This document shows positions 43,364-54,000 of a DNA stretch of 64,000 bases, piece after piece. Positions within the stretch are counted from its first letter, which is position 1; every line of letters starts with the position of its first letter. The DNA comes from JBFWMG01 sp050251715 (lineage in GTDB: Bacteria; Desulfobacterota; Desulfovibrionia; Desulfovibrionales; Desulfovibrionaceae), in NCBI GenBank assembly GCA_050251715.1, contig JBFWMG010000012.1, positions 35,289 through 99,288 on the forward strand, in the 5' to 3' direction. Under the pieces are notes generated by a model, which searched no databases, was not told the DNA's origin, and saw only the letters and a program-made list of their open reading frames with translations. Position numbers and translations under genes: made by a program.

Positions 43364-46090
43364 TCAGGGTTTGGCCCAAACCGCCGCAAGGGCCAGCGCA
43401 TCCTCCGCGCTCAACGGTTTGGACATGTGATACCCTTGCAGGCATTCGCACTGGAATGAGGCCAAGGACACCGCCTCGGCCTCGCACTCCACACCCTCGG
43501 CCACCACATCCATGCCCAGCGTATGCGCCAGGTCCACAATGCGGTGGACCAGCCGCCGCTCCTTGTCCCCCGCCGCCATGCGGCGCACAAAACTCTGGTC
43601 CACCTTGACCGTGTCTATGGGCATGTCGCGCAGGCTGCCCAACGACGAATACCCCGTGCCAAAGTCGTCCAACGCAATGCGCACGCCCACGCTGCGGATG
43701 GCGTCGAGCACGTCGACCGCCAACGCCACATCCTGCATGATCACGCTTTCCGTGATTTCCACCTTCAGATTGCGGGGGGAAAGAACGGCACCCTGCAAGG
43801 CCGCCAATATCTGCTGCACCGGATCGATCTGCATGAGTTGGCGGCCCGACAGATTGACGTTCATGACGCAGTGTTCCAGCGCGGGGTGCGCACGCAGGCA
43901 CGCCCCCATCCAGGCGCAGGCTTCATCCAGGACGAACCGTCCGATGGAAATGATGCTGCCGGTCTCCTCGGCCACCGGGATGAACGCGGCGGGCGACACG
44001 ACCCCCATGTCGGGATGCCGCCAGCGCACCAACGCCTCGAACCCTGCCAGCGACATGTCCACCGATCGGTAATAGGGCTGGTAGACCACGAACAGTTCGC
44101 CCCGTTCCTGGGCGCGGCGCAATTCCTGCTCCATGCGCAGCCGCTGCATGACGCTGGTATGCATGTCGCAGTCAAAGATCTCGGTGTGCCCCTTGCCTTG
44201 ATTTTTGGCCCGGTACATGGCGATATCCGCGTCGCGCAAGACCTGCTCCGGCCGCTCGTACTCCGGCGAACTGAACACGACGCCCACAGCCGTGCTCATG
44301 GACACGAAGTAGTTGCCCAGCTGAAACGGCGTGGCCAGGGCATTGTGCACGGACTCGGCCAACTTGAGCACCTCGAACATGTCTTTGACATTTTCGCTCA
44401 ATATCGCAAATTCATCCCCGGCAAAGCGCGAGAGCAGCACCGCCGGGGGCAAGGCGTCCCGCAGGCGGACGGAACACTGCTGCAACAGCTCGTCGCCCAC
44501 CAGATGCCCATAGCTGTCGTTGACCAATTTGAAGTCATCGAGGTCGAGAAACAGCATGGCATACCGGCGGCTCGGTGCGTCGTGCGCCGCATCCAGGGCG
44601 GCAACCAGGTGTTCGGTGAACTTGCTCCGGTTGGGCAATCCTGTCAGGCCGTCCGTGTACGCCTGCCGCCTCAGCTCCTCCTCGGCCAGCTTGCGTTCGG
44701 TGATGTCGCGGGAATAGCTGGCCAGGCGCGCCACGCTGCCCTCGCCATCAAACACGGGAAAAAGCCGTATCCTAAAATACCGCCCCCCGCGCGGTTCTTC
44801 AAAAAAGACCTCATGCCCGGTCTCCATGACCGTGGCGACCATTTCTTTGCGCCTGGCGGCGCTTTCAGGCTCCAACGTGTTGTAAAGGTTCGTGCCCACG
44901 AGCAGTTCCACGGTGCCGCCCCGGCGCGCCGCCGCATGGTTGTTGAGGGCCAGCATGCGCCCCTCGGGGTCGATGAGCATGGCGGAGTCCATGGACGCGT
45001 TGAGCAGGGCGCGGTTGAGCTCCTCGCTCCTGGCCAGGGCGTCCTGGGCCAAGGCCGTGTCCCGGTCCTTGGTGGCCAGGCTGTGGGCCATGCAGTCGAC
45101 CGCCCGGGCCAGCACCACCATTTCCTTCCCCGCCGTCTCAAGCCCGGTGCGCACGTCGTAGTGCCCCTGGGCAATGGCGTCCGCCGTCCGCGTCAGGCGC
45201 TTCATGGGGTCCAGGAGCAGCTTGCGGCCCATGGCGCGCGACACATACAACGCGAGCAGCAAAAGCAGCAGCATGCCCAACACATTGCCCGTGGTCATGC
45301 GGTGTATCACGGCATACACGCCGGCCTCGGGCACTCCCACCCGGAGATACAAGCCCTGGGAGTCCAGCTGGGGATGCAGCCGCTTGAAGGCATACAGCCG
45401 GGGTGTACCGTCAAGGCCCACCTCTCGCGATACGAGTTCATCGGCGTCCCTGGCCAAAACGGCGCGGGCGTCATCGGGCAATCTGCCCCCGATCCATTGC
45501 GGGGCGTCGGGATACCGGTAGAGGATGTCGCCCGCCTTTGTGCAGAGCACGACCGTGGCGCCGGACGGCATGCGTACGTCTTCCAGCAGGCTGCGATAGA
45601 TGTCCAGGTTGAAGGCAAGGTTGAACCGCAGGTACTGCCCTTTGCCCAATGTGGGATCAATGGGCTCATCCACGGCAAAGGTGGCGAGAAACGGCAGCGC
45701 GCCTGCTCCTTCGATGCGGTGCACCCAGGGAGGGACAAACTGGAAGAGGCGGTCGCCGTTTTCGCTCACCACGCTGACGGAGGCGAACTCCTGATGGTTG
45801 GCGAAAAAACCCGCCACAAGGGGTTCGCAAGCGGCTCCCGCCTGGACCGGGTTGGGCGAAAGGACCAACGGCAGCACGATGTCGCGCACATCCCCCAGCG
45901 CCTTTTCGTGCCGCGCCGCCACCGTGCGCAGGATGCGCAGCAATTCGGCCTGCATGGACTCCGTGGCGCCCCGGCGCATGAGCACGCCGGAATGGACGAC
46001 AAGCCCCAAGGCAGGCACCAGGAGCATCACCACAAACATGCAAAGAAGCATGTGGAGGCTTACCCCCCGCCCATAAGAGGTGCCGCGCAT
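43364..46090 (-). CDS. Membrane GGDEF-EAL protein with PAS domain
   Basis: A 908-residue cyclic-di-GMP enzyme. TM1 (~11-33), an extracellular Cache-like sensor (~40-260), TM2 (~268-285), a HAMP-like linker, a PAS domain (~355-470), GGDEF domain with AGDEF at 557-561 and EAL domain with EAL at 685-687 plus DDFGTGYSS. Both catalytic motifs look intact, so it may make or break c-di-GMP. I place the start at ATG 46090, 7 bases after the kinase stop, although the ribosome site is poor. It is the last gene of a receptor-kinase-GGDEF operon. Confidence 0.88.
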   Translation of the reverse strand: MRGTSYGRGVSLHMLLCMFVVMLLVPALGLVVHSGVLMRRGATESMQAELLRILRTVAARHEKALGDVRDIVLPLVLSPNPVQAGAACEPLVAGFFANHQEFASVSVVSENGDRLFQFVPPWVHRIEGAGALPFLATFAVDEPIDPTLGKGQYLRFNLAFNLDIYRSLLEDVRMPSGATVVLCTKAGDILYRYPDAPQWIGGRLPDDARAVLARDADELVSREVGLDGTPRLYAFKRLHPQLDSQGLYLRVGVPEAGVYAVIHRMTTGNVLGMLLLLLLALYVSRAMGRKLLLDPMKRLTRTADAIAQGHYDVRTGLETAGKEMVVLARAVDCMAHSLATKDRDTALAQDALARSEELNRALLNASMDSAMLIDPEGRMLALNNHAAARRGGTVELLVGTNLYNTLEPESAARRKEMVATVMETGHEVFFEEPRGGRYFRIRLFPVFDGEGSVARLASYSRDITERKLAEEELRRQAYTDGLTGLPNRSKFTEHLVAALDAAHDAPSRRYAMLFLDLDDFKLVNDSYGHLVGDELLQQCSVRLRDALPPAVLLSRFAGDEFAILSENVKDMFEVLKLAESVHNALATPFQLGNYFVSMSTAVGVVFSSPEYERPEQVLRDADIAMYRAKNQGKGHTEIFDCDMHTSVMQRLRMEQELRRAQERGELFVVYQPYYRSVDMSLAGFEALVRWRHPDMGVVSPAAFIPVAEETGSIISIGRFVLDEACAWMGACLRAHPALEHCVMNVNLSGRQLMQIDPVQQILAALQGAVLSPRNLKVEITESVIMQDVALAVDVLDAIRSVGVRIALDDFGTGYSSLGSLRDMPIDTVKVDQSFVRRMAAGDKERRLVHRIVDLAHTLGMDVVAEGVECEAEAVSLASFQCECLQGYHMSKPLSAEDALALAAVWAKP

Positions 46091-46097
46091 GATGGTA

Positions 46098-47360
46098 TTA
46101 TGACCAGCCGGCGGGGGTGGATGGCCCCGATTCCGGTTCTTCCCAGGTGTGCGGTTCGGCGGCCTTGGGAACGTCTGGCAAGACGTCTGGCAAGACGCCT
46201 GGCTCAAGGGAACACGACTCCCGGGGCGTACTGACCACCGTACCGAACCGGAAGACGCTGCCCTTGCCTTCTTCGCTTTCCAACCACACGCCGCCGCCCA
46301 TCATTTCCGCCAGGGTGCGGGAGACCGCAAGGCCAACGCCGACGCCGCTGCTTTGCTTGGTCATGAAATCCTCGCCCAGCGTGAAACAATCAAAGATGGA
46401 CTCGCGTTTTTCCTTGGGCACGCCCACGCCCGTATCGCGCACCTCGATCAGAAGCATGTTGCCGACAAGATCATCCCTTGCCAACGCATCGGCCACACCT
46501 TCCCGGTCTATGCAGCGCACGTCCACGTTCACGGCCCCCATGGGCGTGAAACGGATGGCGTTGGAAATCAGGTTGTCCGCAATCTGCGCAATGCGCGCGC
46601 CATCCCCGATGAGCGTGTCAGGCACGGAGGCATCCAGGCTCACGGAAAAAGCCAACCCCTTTGCCACAGCCACGCCCCCCAAGCGCCTGAACACCCCTCC
46701 CAACACAACGCGGGGTGAAAACGCCTCATGCCGCAAGCGCACCGTGCCCAGTTCCACACCCGCCAGATCGATCATGCCGTTGACCATGCCGAGCAACTCG
46801 CGGCCCGCCTTGTGGATCAAATCCAGGTACAGATGGCCCGTATCCCTGGTTTCGTCCATAAGGAGCTGGGTCAATCCCAGAATACCATTCAAGGGTGTGC
46901 GGAATTCGTGACTGATATTGGCAAGGAAGTGTGTCTTGGCGAGATTGGAGGCTTCCGCCGCCGCCTTGGCTTTGAGCAGCGCACACTCGGCCCGTTTTCG
47001 GCTGCTGATGTCGCGCCCGATGGTGGCGAAGCCCATGCATGTGCCGGAGCCGTCGCACAAGATGGAATAGGACAGCGAAACCGGAAGGGTCGTCCCGTCC
47101 TTGCGCAGGCGAAGGGTTTCCATGCGCTCCACGTGCTCGCCCTCATGGAGCAGCCGCCGCAGCAGCCACTCCAGCTCGTGCAGCCGTTCGGGCGGCACGA
47201 GGATGGACATGTGCCTGCCCAGCACTTCTTCGGCGGCGTAGCCATACATGCGTGCCGCCGCATTGTTCCAACTCATGATGCGCAAGTCCGTATCCGCGGA
47301 GATGATGGCGTCATCCGTGCTCTCGATAATTGCCGCGAGCATCCGCGAGTGATCGTTCAT
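46098..47360 (-). CDS. PAS-domain sensor histidine kinase
   Basis: A 420-residue soluble kinase: PAS domain (residues ~5-120), phospho-His151 in LANISHEFRTPLNGILG, and an HATPase domain with N box DNLISNAIRFTP, G1 VRDTGVGVPKE and G2 GVGVGLAVSRTL. No receiver domain and no cognate regulator next to it. A short direct repeat in the C-terminal tail (VLPDVLPDV) reflects a 12-base duplication near 46172-46196. Flanked by a chemoreceptor gene (62 bases before) and the GGDEF-EAL gene (7 bases after). Confidence 0.9.
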   Translation of the reverse strand: MNDHSRMLAAIIESTDDAIISADTDLRIMSWNNAAARMYGYAAEEVLGRHMSILVPPERLHELEWLLRRLLHEGEHVERMETLRLRKDGTTLPVSLSYSILCDGSGTCMGFATIGRDISSRKRAECALLKAKAAAEASNLAKTHFLANISHEFRTPLNGILGLTQLLMDETRDTGHLYLDLIHKAGRELLGMVNGMIDLAGVELGTVRLRHEAFSPRVVLGGVFRRLGGVAVAKGLAFSVSLDASVPDTLIGDGARIAQIADNLISNAIRFTPMGAVNVDVRCIDREGVADALARDDLVGNMLLIEVRDTGVGVPKEKRESIFDCFTLGEDFMTKQSSGVGVGLAVSRTLAEMMGGGVWLESEEGKGSVFRFGTVVSTPRESCSLEPGVLPDVLPDVPKAAEPHTWEEPESGPSTPAGWS

Positions 47361-47422
47361 GAGGGCTCCCTTGTCCGCGGCATCCCCGTCCGGAATCCCG
47401 GGGCGGGGGTTGGGCGGCGCGC

Positions 47423-49225
47423 TTACGCCTCGTACGGCAGAGCGGCCGGGGCAACCCGCCGCACCTGCACGGAGCCGGAAGGTTCCGGCGGCTTGTCACT
47501 GCTGCCAAGCTGGAAAAAGCCGATGACCTGATGCAGCATCTCGGCCTGGCTGGACAATTCCTCGGACGTGGCCGTCACCTCTTCGGAGGCCGAGGCGTTG
47601 TGCTGCACGATTTGATCGAGCCGTTGCACGGCATGGTTGATCTCGCCCACCCCGGTGGTCATCTCGCGGGTTGCTGCGCTTATCTCCTGCACCAACTCGG
47701 CGGTCTTGCGGATATCGGGCACGATGCGTTCGAGCATGCTCCCCGCCTCCTCGGCCACGCCCACGCTCGCGCTGGCAAGCTCGCTGATCTCCTTTGCCGC
47801 CGCGCCGCTCCGCTCGGCAAGCTTGCGCACTTCCGCCGCCACGACGGCAAAGCCCTTGCCCTGCTCGCCCGCGCGGGCGGCCTCTATGGCCGCGTTGAGC
47901 GCCAGCAGGTTGGTCTGGCGAGCCAATTCCTCTATCACGCCAATACGTTGCGTAATATTGCGCATGGCCTCGACCGTGCGGCGCACCACCTTGCCGCCCT
48001 CGTTGGCCTCGCCCGCCACGCGGACGGCGATGGTTTCCGTCTGCCCGGCGTTGGATTCGTTCTGGTGCATGGCGGCGGCCATCTGCTCCATGGCCGAGGA
48101 GACCGCGCCCACGGCGGAGGCCTGCTCCGTGGCGCCCTGGGACAGGTTCGCGGCCGCCGAGGCGAGCTGTGTGCTGCCGGACGCCACATTGTCGCCCGCC
48201 GCTCCGATCTCCCCCATCACCTCGCGCAGACGCGAAACCATGGTATTGAGGGAACACGCCAGCATACCCACCTCGTCCCGCCGCACCAGGTTCATGGTGG
48301 CGCTCAAATCACCCTCGGCAATGGTGGCGGCAAAGGCCACACCCTTGTCCAACGGTCCCGCCACGCCCCTGGTAATCCACCACGCCGTGCACACCCCAAA
48401 CAGCAACGCCGCGCCCAGGGTGCCGAGAATCGTCCAGAGCGCCAACGCGGTCTCCTTGGCCATGAGCGCCTTCTGTTCGGCGCGCACGTCCTCGCTGGCC
48501 TTTTGCGCGGCCCGCGCCGCGGCCACCATGTCCTTGTCGACGGAAGCCTGTTCGTCCCAGGCCGCGGCATAGCCGCGCAGCCCGCCCACATAGGCATCGA
48601 GCAGCCGGTCCACTTCCGGGGCAACGGACGCGGCCAAACCGGGCATGTCCCGCACCGCGCGGCGCAACGCCTGCGCCCTGTCCTCAACCCCCTTGAAGGG
48701 GCCGGGCTTTGCGGCGGCGAGATAATCCTTTGCCGTGGCCCGCATGGCCCAATAGCAATCGCCAAGGACACCTGGATTGCCCTGATCCACTCCCAGCGCT
48801 TTCTGAATGGCCACGACCTGTTCCACCATGGCGCTTCGCGTGGCGACCTTGCGCGCCTCCAGCGCCACCAGCGAAGCGAAGCTCTTCTCATACGCCTTGG
48901 TCGCAGCCGCCGCATCGGTCAGCAGGGCACGCTCCGTGTCCGTGCCGACCCGGCTCCGCGCGGCGTCGGCTATTTCATACATCGTCGCGAGCATTTCCCG
49001 CACCCGTTTGACGTACTCCTCGCCACCCCGGATGATGAAATTCTTCTCGTGCCGCCTGGCCTGCAACAACGCCTTGACCAGGGCCGTCGCGTCGTCAGCC
49101 ACCGCACCCCTGGCTTCCAGGCGCTGCATGCCCCAGTAGCCGGAGCCACCCACCATGAGCGCCAAAAGCAGCGTGATGCCGAATCCCAGCCCCAGCTTTT
49201 TGCCCATTCGAAAATGTTGCAACAT
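47423..49225 (-). CDS. Methyl-accepting chemotaxis protein with helical-bundle sensor (2)
   Basis: A 600-residue chemoreceptor. The first ~75 residues are nearly the same as those of the receptor at 24732-26687 (MLQHFRMGKKLGLGFG, LLQARRHEKNFIIRGGEEYV), so the two are paralogues with diverged ligand regions. HAMP follows TM2 (~285-305); the hairpin tip ARQTNLLALNAAIEAARAGEQG is standard. A C-terminal tail of ~30 residues ends PYEA, without a clear CheR pentapeptide. AAGGGG precedes ATG 49225. First gene of the operon with the kinase and GGDEF-EAL genes. Confidence 0.93.
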   Translation of the reverse strand: MLQHFRMGKKLGLGFGITLLLALMVGGSGYWGMQRLEARGAVADDATALVKALLQARRHEKNFIIRGGEEYVKRVREMLATMYEIADAARSRVGTDTERALLTDAAAATKAYEKSFASLVALEARKVATRSAMVEQVVAIQKALGVDQGNPGVLGDCYWAMRATAKDYLAAAKPGPFKGVEDRAQALRRAVRDMPGLAASVAPEVDRLLDAYVGGLRGYAAAWDEQASVDKDMVAAARAAQKASEDVRAEQKALMAKETALALWTILGTLGAALLFGVCTAWWITRGVAGPLDKGVAFAATIAEGDLSATMNLVRRDEVGMLACSLNTMVSRLREVMGEIGAAGDNVASGSTQLASAAANLSQGATEQASAVGAVSSAMEQMAAAMHQNESNAGQTETIAVRVAGEANEGGKVVRRTVEAMRNITQRIGVIEELARQTNLLALNAAIEAARAGEQGKGFAVVAAEVRKLAERSGAAAKEISELASASVGVAEEAGSMLERIVPDIRKTAELVQEISAATREMTTGVGEINHAVQRLDQIVQHNASASEEVTATSEELSSQAEMLHQVIGFFQLGSSDKPPEPSGSVQVRRVAPAALPYEA

Positions 49226-50564
49226 GTCGTGCCCCTTGTGCTTGGTGCACACGACGTTCAAGCGCCATGCCAAGCCCAATTTATATATATCGTGACATTT
49301 CAGAACACTATGGCGGCGATTGCACGATCAATACCCCGCGTGTGTCAGGTATCTTTACATGACGACAAAGAGCATGACGCCATGGAGCGTTATTCCTGTG
49401 CCGACAAGGCCATTTCTCCCCAACTGAACCCCTCCCACCCGGCGGGAACCAAGACGGTCAAAACGCGCACCCGCACGGCGGCGTTCGCGCAATAATAATT
49501 TAAAACATTATAGCACGATACGGTCAAAATCACGCAATACGGCGGTCATGGACGCCGTGGCTGGCCACAGGGGCGAGGCCACGGGGCTGGTCAGCCAACC
49601 CGGCACGGAGCCGGACGCAGGCGTGGGAACGGCGGGGCTTTCGGCCCACGGACGCGGGCCATTGCCAATGCGGCCAGGGAACAGTCGGCCACGGCGGAGG
49701 GGATCAACCAGGCCATGGCCGCAAGCAACGGCATCGCCACCGCCACCACGGCCAGCGTGGCGGATCCGTGGATTCGCTCCACGAACCGGGCAGGCGGGCC
49801 GAGGCGCCGCGACGGACCATCTCCCGCATGCAGCCGAGCGGCTGACCGGCCCTGGCTTTCCTGCGGTATGGGAAGGAGCATTCCCGCCTTGCGGGAATAT
49901 GCGGCGTCCGGCCCGCTCGCCGAGCCGCCACCGGCCTCTTAACCCACCTGAAATACGTATCTTTCCAAAGATTCTCATTCTGGCACGTTTTCTGCGTTCA
50001 CCCACGAAAACCACTGCGCCGGAGACACGGCGGGAGAGCCTGCGCCCGCCTCGCCACCTCGGCCAGACACCGGAATCCGCGCCATGGGCCTTCGCACCTT
50101 TTCTTCGCGGCGAGCCGCCGCCCCGCGCGCGCCATCCGCGCGCGGCGGAGACCATTCCCAACCGAAGCCTCTTTGGCCGCAGCCGTCAGGTATTGACTAC
50201 ACCGCCCCCCCCACGGACGGGCACGGTCGCGTTCGCTGTACATCCCACCGCAATGAACGCCGCCGCGCCGCCCCGGCCCAAGGCATGTTTGATGCTGCAT
50301 GCCGCGACGCCGTGGTGCGCCTGGGGAATGGCCGTAGCATGGCCGCCGTCGGCGGAGGACGCACCCTCGACACCTCCCAGGGTGCGCCCTCCGCTGCGCG
50401 GTTTCATGCCGGACCATGCTCAAGGGCACATGCCTGCCGCGCATGCGGCGCGGCCACGACCCGCCACGACCCCATGCATGCGCCACCGCCAACGCCATGC
50501 GGCCAACGGCCATGAACCGCCCCGCGTTCCCACAAAACCGGCCGCGCCCGACAAGGAGAACACC
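49226..50564. other. 1.3-kb stretch without a supportable gene
   Basis: The first ~280 bases are mixed and partly AT-rich, a likely promoter region for the chemoreceptor operon. From ~49540 the DNA is GC-rich with many overlapping ORFs on both strands, none with a ribosome site or known motif. One minus ORF (49591-49881) has a hydrophobic stretch but is not convincing. It may hold decayed genes. Confidence 0.5.
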
Positions 50565-50924
50565 ATGAACCTGTATCTGGATATGAAACGCAACCGCGTC
50601 GTATACCAATGGAATGAGCTGCAAACAGTTGTCATGGATAGCAAATCGCTACCATACTACCGTTGCCGGGCACAGTCGATGCGCGTCAGCCCCAAGGGGC
50701 GTCTGAACAAAAAAGACCTGCAACAATGGCATGGACACCCGGCCCTTCCCAAGATAAAGTCCTTTGTTGAAATGTTGAAGGGAGATGTGCTAACCTCCAG
50801 GACAACGAACGATGATCCCGTCTGCATGGTGTGCGGTGGTACCAACCACGTCTTTCCACACTTGGCGCACAAGCCCCGGCGTATCGTGTGGCTGTGCGGC
50901 GAACACAGATATCATCTGAACTGA
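50565..50924 (+). CDS. Small Cys/His-cluster protein, unknown function
   Basis: A 119-residue protein starting MNLYLDMKRNRVVYQ with AAGGAGAA at 50553. The C-terminal third has CMVCGG...H..H...WLCGEHRYH (about residues 87-117), a likely zinc site resembling HNH-type or ribbon knuckles. The open frame reaches much further upstream, but that part is Pro/Arg low-complexity. It precedes the PFOR gene by ~150 bases. No family is recognised. Confidence 0.65.
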   Translation: MNLYLDMKRNRVVYQWNELQTVVMDSKSLPYYRCRAQSMRVSPKGRLNKKDLQQWHGHPALPKIKSFVEMLKGDVLTSRTTNDDPVCMVCGGTNHVFPHLAHKPRRIVWLCGEHRYHLN

Positions 50925-51077
50925 CGGGCACCCGCGCGCGCGGTCTGGCACATGGCCTTCGCGCGCCGGAAAACGTCTGGCGGTGCGGGGGCCGCCGCCA
51001 CAGGCACACCCAACGGAACGCTTCCCGTTTCGGGAATTTCCGGCGTTCCCAACCCTCCTAAAAGGAGTTATCCCGGC

Positions 51078-54000
51078 ATGGCTAAACGCAAGGCTACCAT
51101 TGACGGCAACACCGCTGCGGCACACGTCGCCTACGCCTTCAGCGACGTGGCGGCCGTCTACCCCATCACGCCCTCCTCCACCATGGCCGAGCTCATCGAC
51201 GATTGGGCCGCCCAAGGACGCACGAACATCTTCGGCCAGCTGGTCAAGGTGCGCGAGATGCAGTCCGAGGCCGGCGCAGCCGGCGCTGTGCACGGCTCCC
51301 TGGCGGGCGGCGCGCTGACCTCGACCTTTACCGCGTCGCAGGGTCTGCTGCTCATGATCCCCAACATGTACAAAATCTCCGGCGAGCTTTTGCCCGGCGT
51401 ATTCCACGTCTCGGCCCGCGCGCTGGCGGCCCACGCCCTGTCCATCTTCGGCGACCATGCCGACGTGATGGCCTGCCGCCAGACCGGCTTCGCCATGCTC
51501 GCGGCCAGCTCGGTGCAGGAGGCCCACGACATGGCCCTGGCCACGCACATCGCGGCCGTGGAATCCAGCGTGCCCTTCCTCCACTTCTTCGACGGCTTCC
51601 GCACCTCCCACGAGATCCAGAAGATCGACATCCTGGACTACGAGGACATGGCGCCGCTCATCAACCTGGACAAGATCGCGGCGTTCCGCGCCCGGGCCAT
51701 GAACCCCGAGCACCCCGAAACCCGTGGCACGGCCCAGAACCCGGACATCTACTTCCAGGCCCGCGAAGCGGCCAACCCCTACTACAACGCGGTGCCCGCC
51801 ATCGTGGCCGACGCCCTGGACAAGGTGAACGGCGTCATGGGCACGTCCTACTCCCTGTTCGATTACGTGGGCGCGGCGGACGCCGAGTACGTCGTGGTGG
51901 CCATGGGCTCGGGCTGCGAGGCCATCGAAGAGGCCGTGAACCACTACTGCGCGCGCGGCGAAAAGGTGGGCATGGTCAAGGTCCGGCTGTTCCGGCCCTT
52001 TGTCAACGAGGCCATCCTGGCGGCCATTCCGGCCTCGGCCAAGATCGTCACCGTGCTCGACCGCACCAAGGAACCCGGCGCCGCGGCCGACCCGCTCTTC
52101 CTGGACGTGTGTCAGGCCATGCAGCAGGGCGGACGCGCGGTCACGCTGCTCGGCGGCCGCTACGGCCTGGGCTCCAAGGAGTTCACCCCGGCCATGGTCA
52201 AGGCCATCTTCCAGAACATGGCCGCCGCCGCGCCCAAGAACCACTTCACCGTGGGCATTGTGGACGACGTGACCGGCACCTCGCTCGACATCCCCGCCGC
52301 CTCCGACATCACCCCCAAGGGCACGGTGCAGTGCAAGTTCTGGGGTCTGGGCGCGGACGGCACCGTGGGCGCGAACAAGGAAGCCATCAAGATCATCGGC
52401 AACAACACCGACCTGTACGCGCAGGGCTACTTCGCCTACGACTCCAAGAAGTCGGGCGGCATCACCATTTCCCACCTGCGCTTCGGTGAAAAGCCCATCC
52501 AGTCCACCTACCTCATCAACACCGCCGACTACGTGGCCTGCCACAACCCCAGCTACGTGCGGCTGTACGACGTGCTGGAAGGCATCAAGGACAACGGCAT
52601 CTTCCTGCTCAACTCCCCCTGGACCCTGGAGCAGATGGAAACCGAGCTGCCCGCCGCCATGCGGCGCACCATCGCGGCCAAAAAGCTGAAGTTCTACACC
52701 ATCGACGCGGTGAAGATCGCGGCGGAAGTGGGCCTGGGCGGCCGCATCAACATGGTCATGCAGACCACCTTCTTCAAGCTGTCGGGCGTGCTGCCTTTCG
52801 AGCAGGCCGTGGATATCCTGAAGAAGTCCATCAAGAAGATGTTCGGCAAGAAGGGCGACAAGATCGTCAACATGAACGTGGCCGCCGTGGACAAGGCCGC
52901 CGAGGCGCTGGTCGAGATCGCCTACCCCGCGTCCTGGGCCACCGCCGCGGACGAGGCCGCCCCGGCCACCAGCGAACCCGACTTCGTGAAGAACGTCATG
53001 AAGCCCATGCTGGCCCAGAAGGGCGACTCCCTGCCCGTGTCCGCCTTCACCCCGGACGGCACCTTCCCCACCGCCACCTCGCAGTATGAAAAGCGCGGCG
53101 TGGCCATTCTGGTGCCCGAGTGGCAATCCGAAAACTGCATCCAGTGCAACCAGTGCTCCTTTGTCTGCCCGCACAGCGCCCTGCGTCCCGTGCTGGTCAC
53201 CGATGCCGAGATGAAGGGCGCGCCCGCGACCTTCGCGACCCTGGAGGCCAACGGCAAGGAGCTCAAAGGCCTCAGGTACCGCATGCAGGTCAACACCCAG
53301 GACTGCCTGGGCTGCGGCAACTGCGCCGACATCTGCCCGGCCAAGACCAAGGCGCTGGTCATGAAGCCCATCGCCACCCAGACGGGCGACCAGGTGCCCA
53401 ACTTCGCATTCTCCGCCACCGTGACCTACAAGGACGACCTGCTCAAGCGCGCATCGCTCAAGGGCAGCCAGTTCCAGCGCTCGCTCATGGAGTTCTCCGG
53501 CGCGTGCGCGGGCTGCGGCGAAACCCCCTACGTCAAGCTCATCACCCAGCTCTTTGGCGAGCGCATGATCGTGGCCAACGCCACGGGCTGCTCCTCCATC
53601 TGGGGCGCGTCCGCTCCCTCGGTGCCCTACTGCGTGAACAAGGACGGCCACGGCCCGGCCTGGGGCAACTCGCTCTTCGAGGACGCCGCCGAATACGGTT
53701 TCGGCATCGGCGTGGCCATTGCCCATCGCCGCGACAAGCTGGCGCTGCTCATGACGGAAGCCTTGCAGGGCGACGCCTCCGCCGCCATCAAGACCGCCAT
53801 GCAGGCGTGGCTGGACGGCAAGGACGACGCCACGGCATCCAGGGCGGCGGGCGACCAGCTGAAAACCCTGCTCGCCGACGCCAAGGACGGCGTGCTGGCC
53901 GAAATCGCCTCCATGGCCGACCTCTTCACCAAGAAGTCCATGTGGGTCTTCGGCGGCGACGGCTGGGCCTACGACATCGGGTACGGCGGCGTGGACCATG

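Noticed and set aside
49591..49881. Minus-strand 96-codon ORF with a hydrophobic stretch after GSATL, a little like TadE-type pseudopilins
   Set aside because: No ribosome site, the rest is Pro/Arg low-complexity, and no pilus gene is near; not strong enough to call.
50952..51077. N-terminal extension of PFOR
   Set aside because: The conserved protein begins at MAKRKATIDGN with AAAGGAG in front; the extension is not part of the family.
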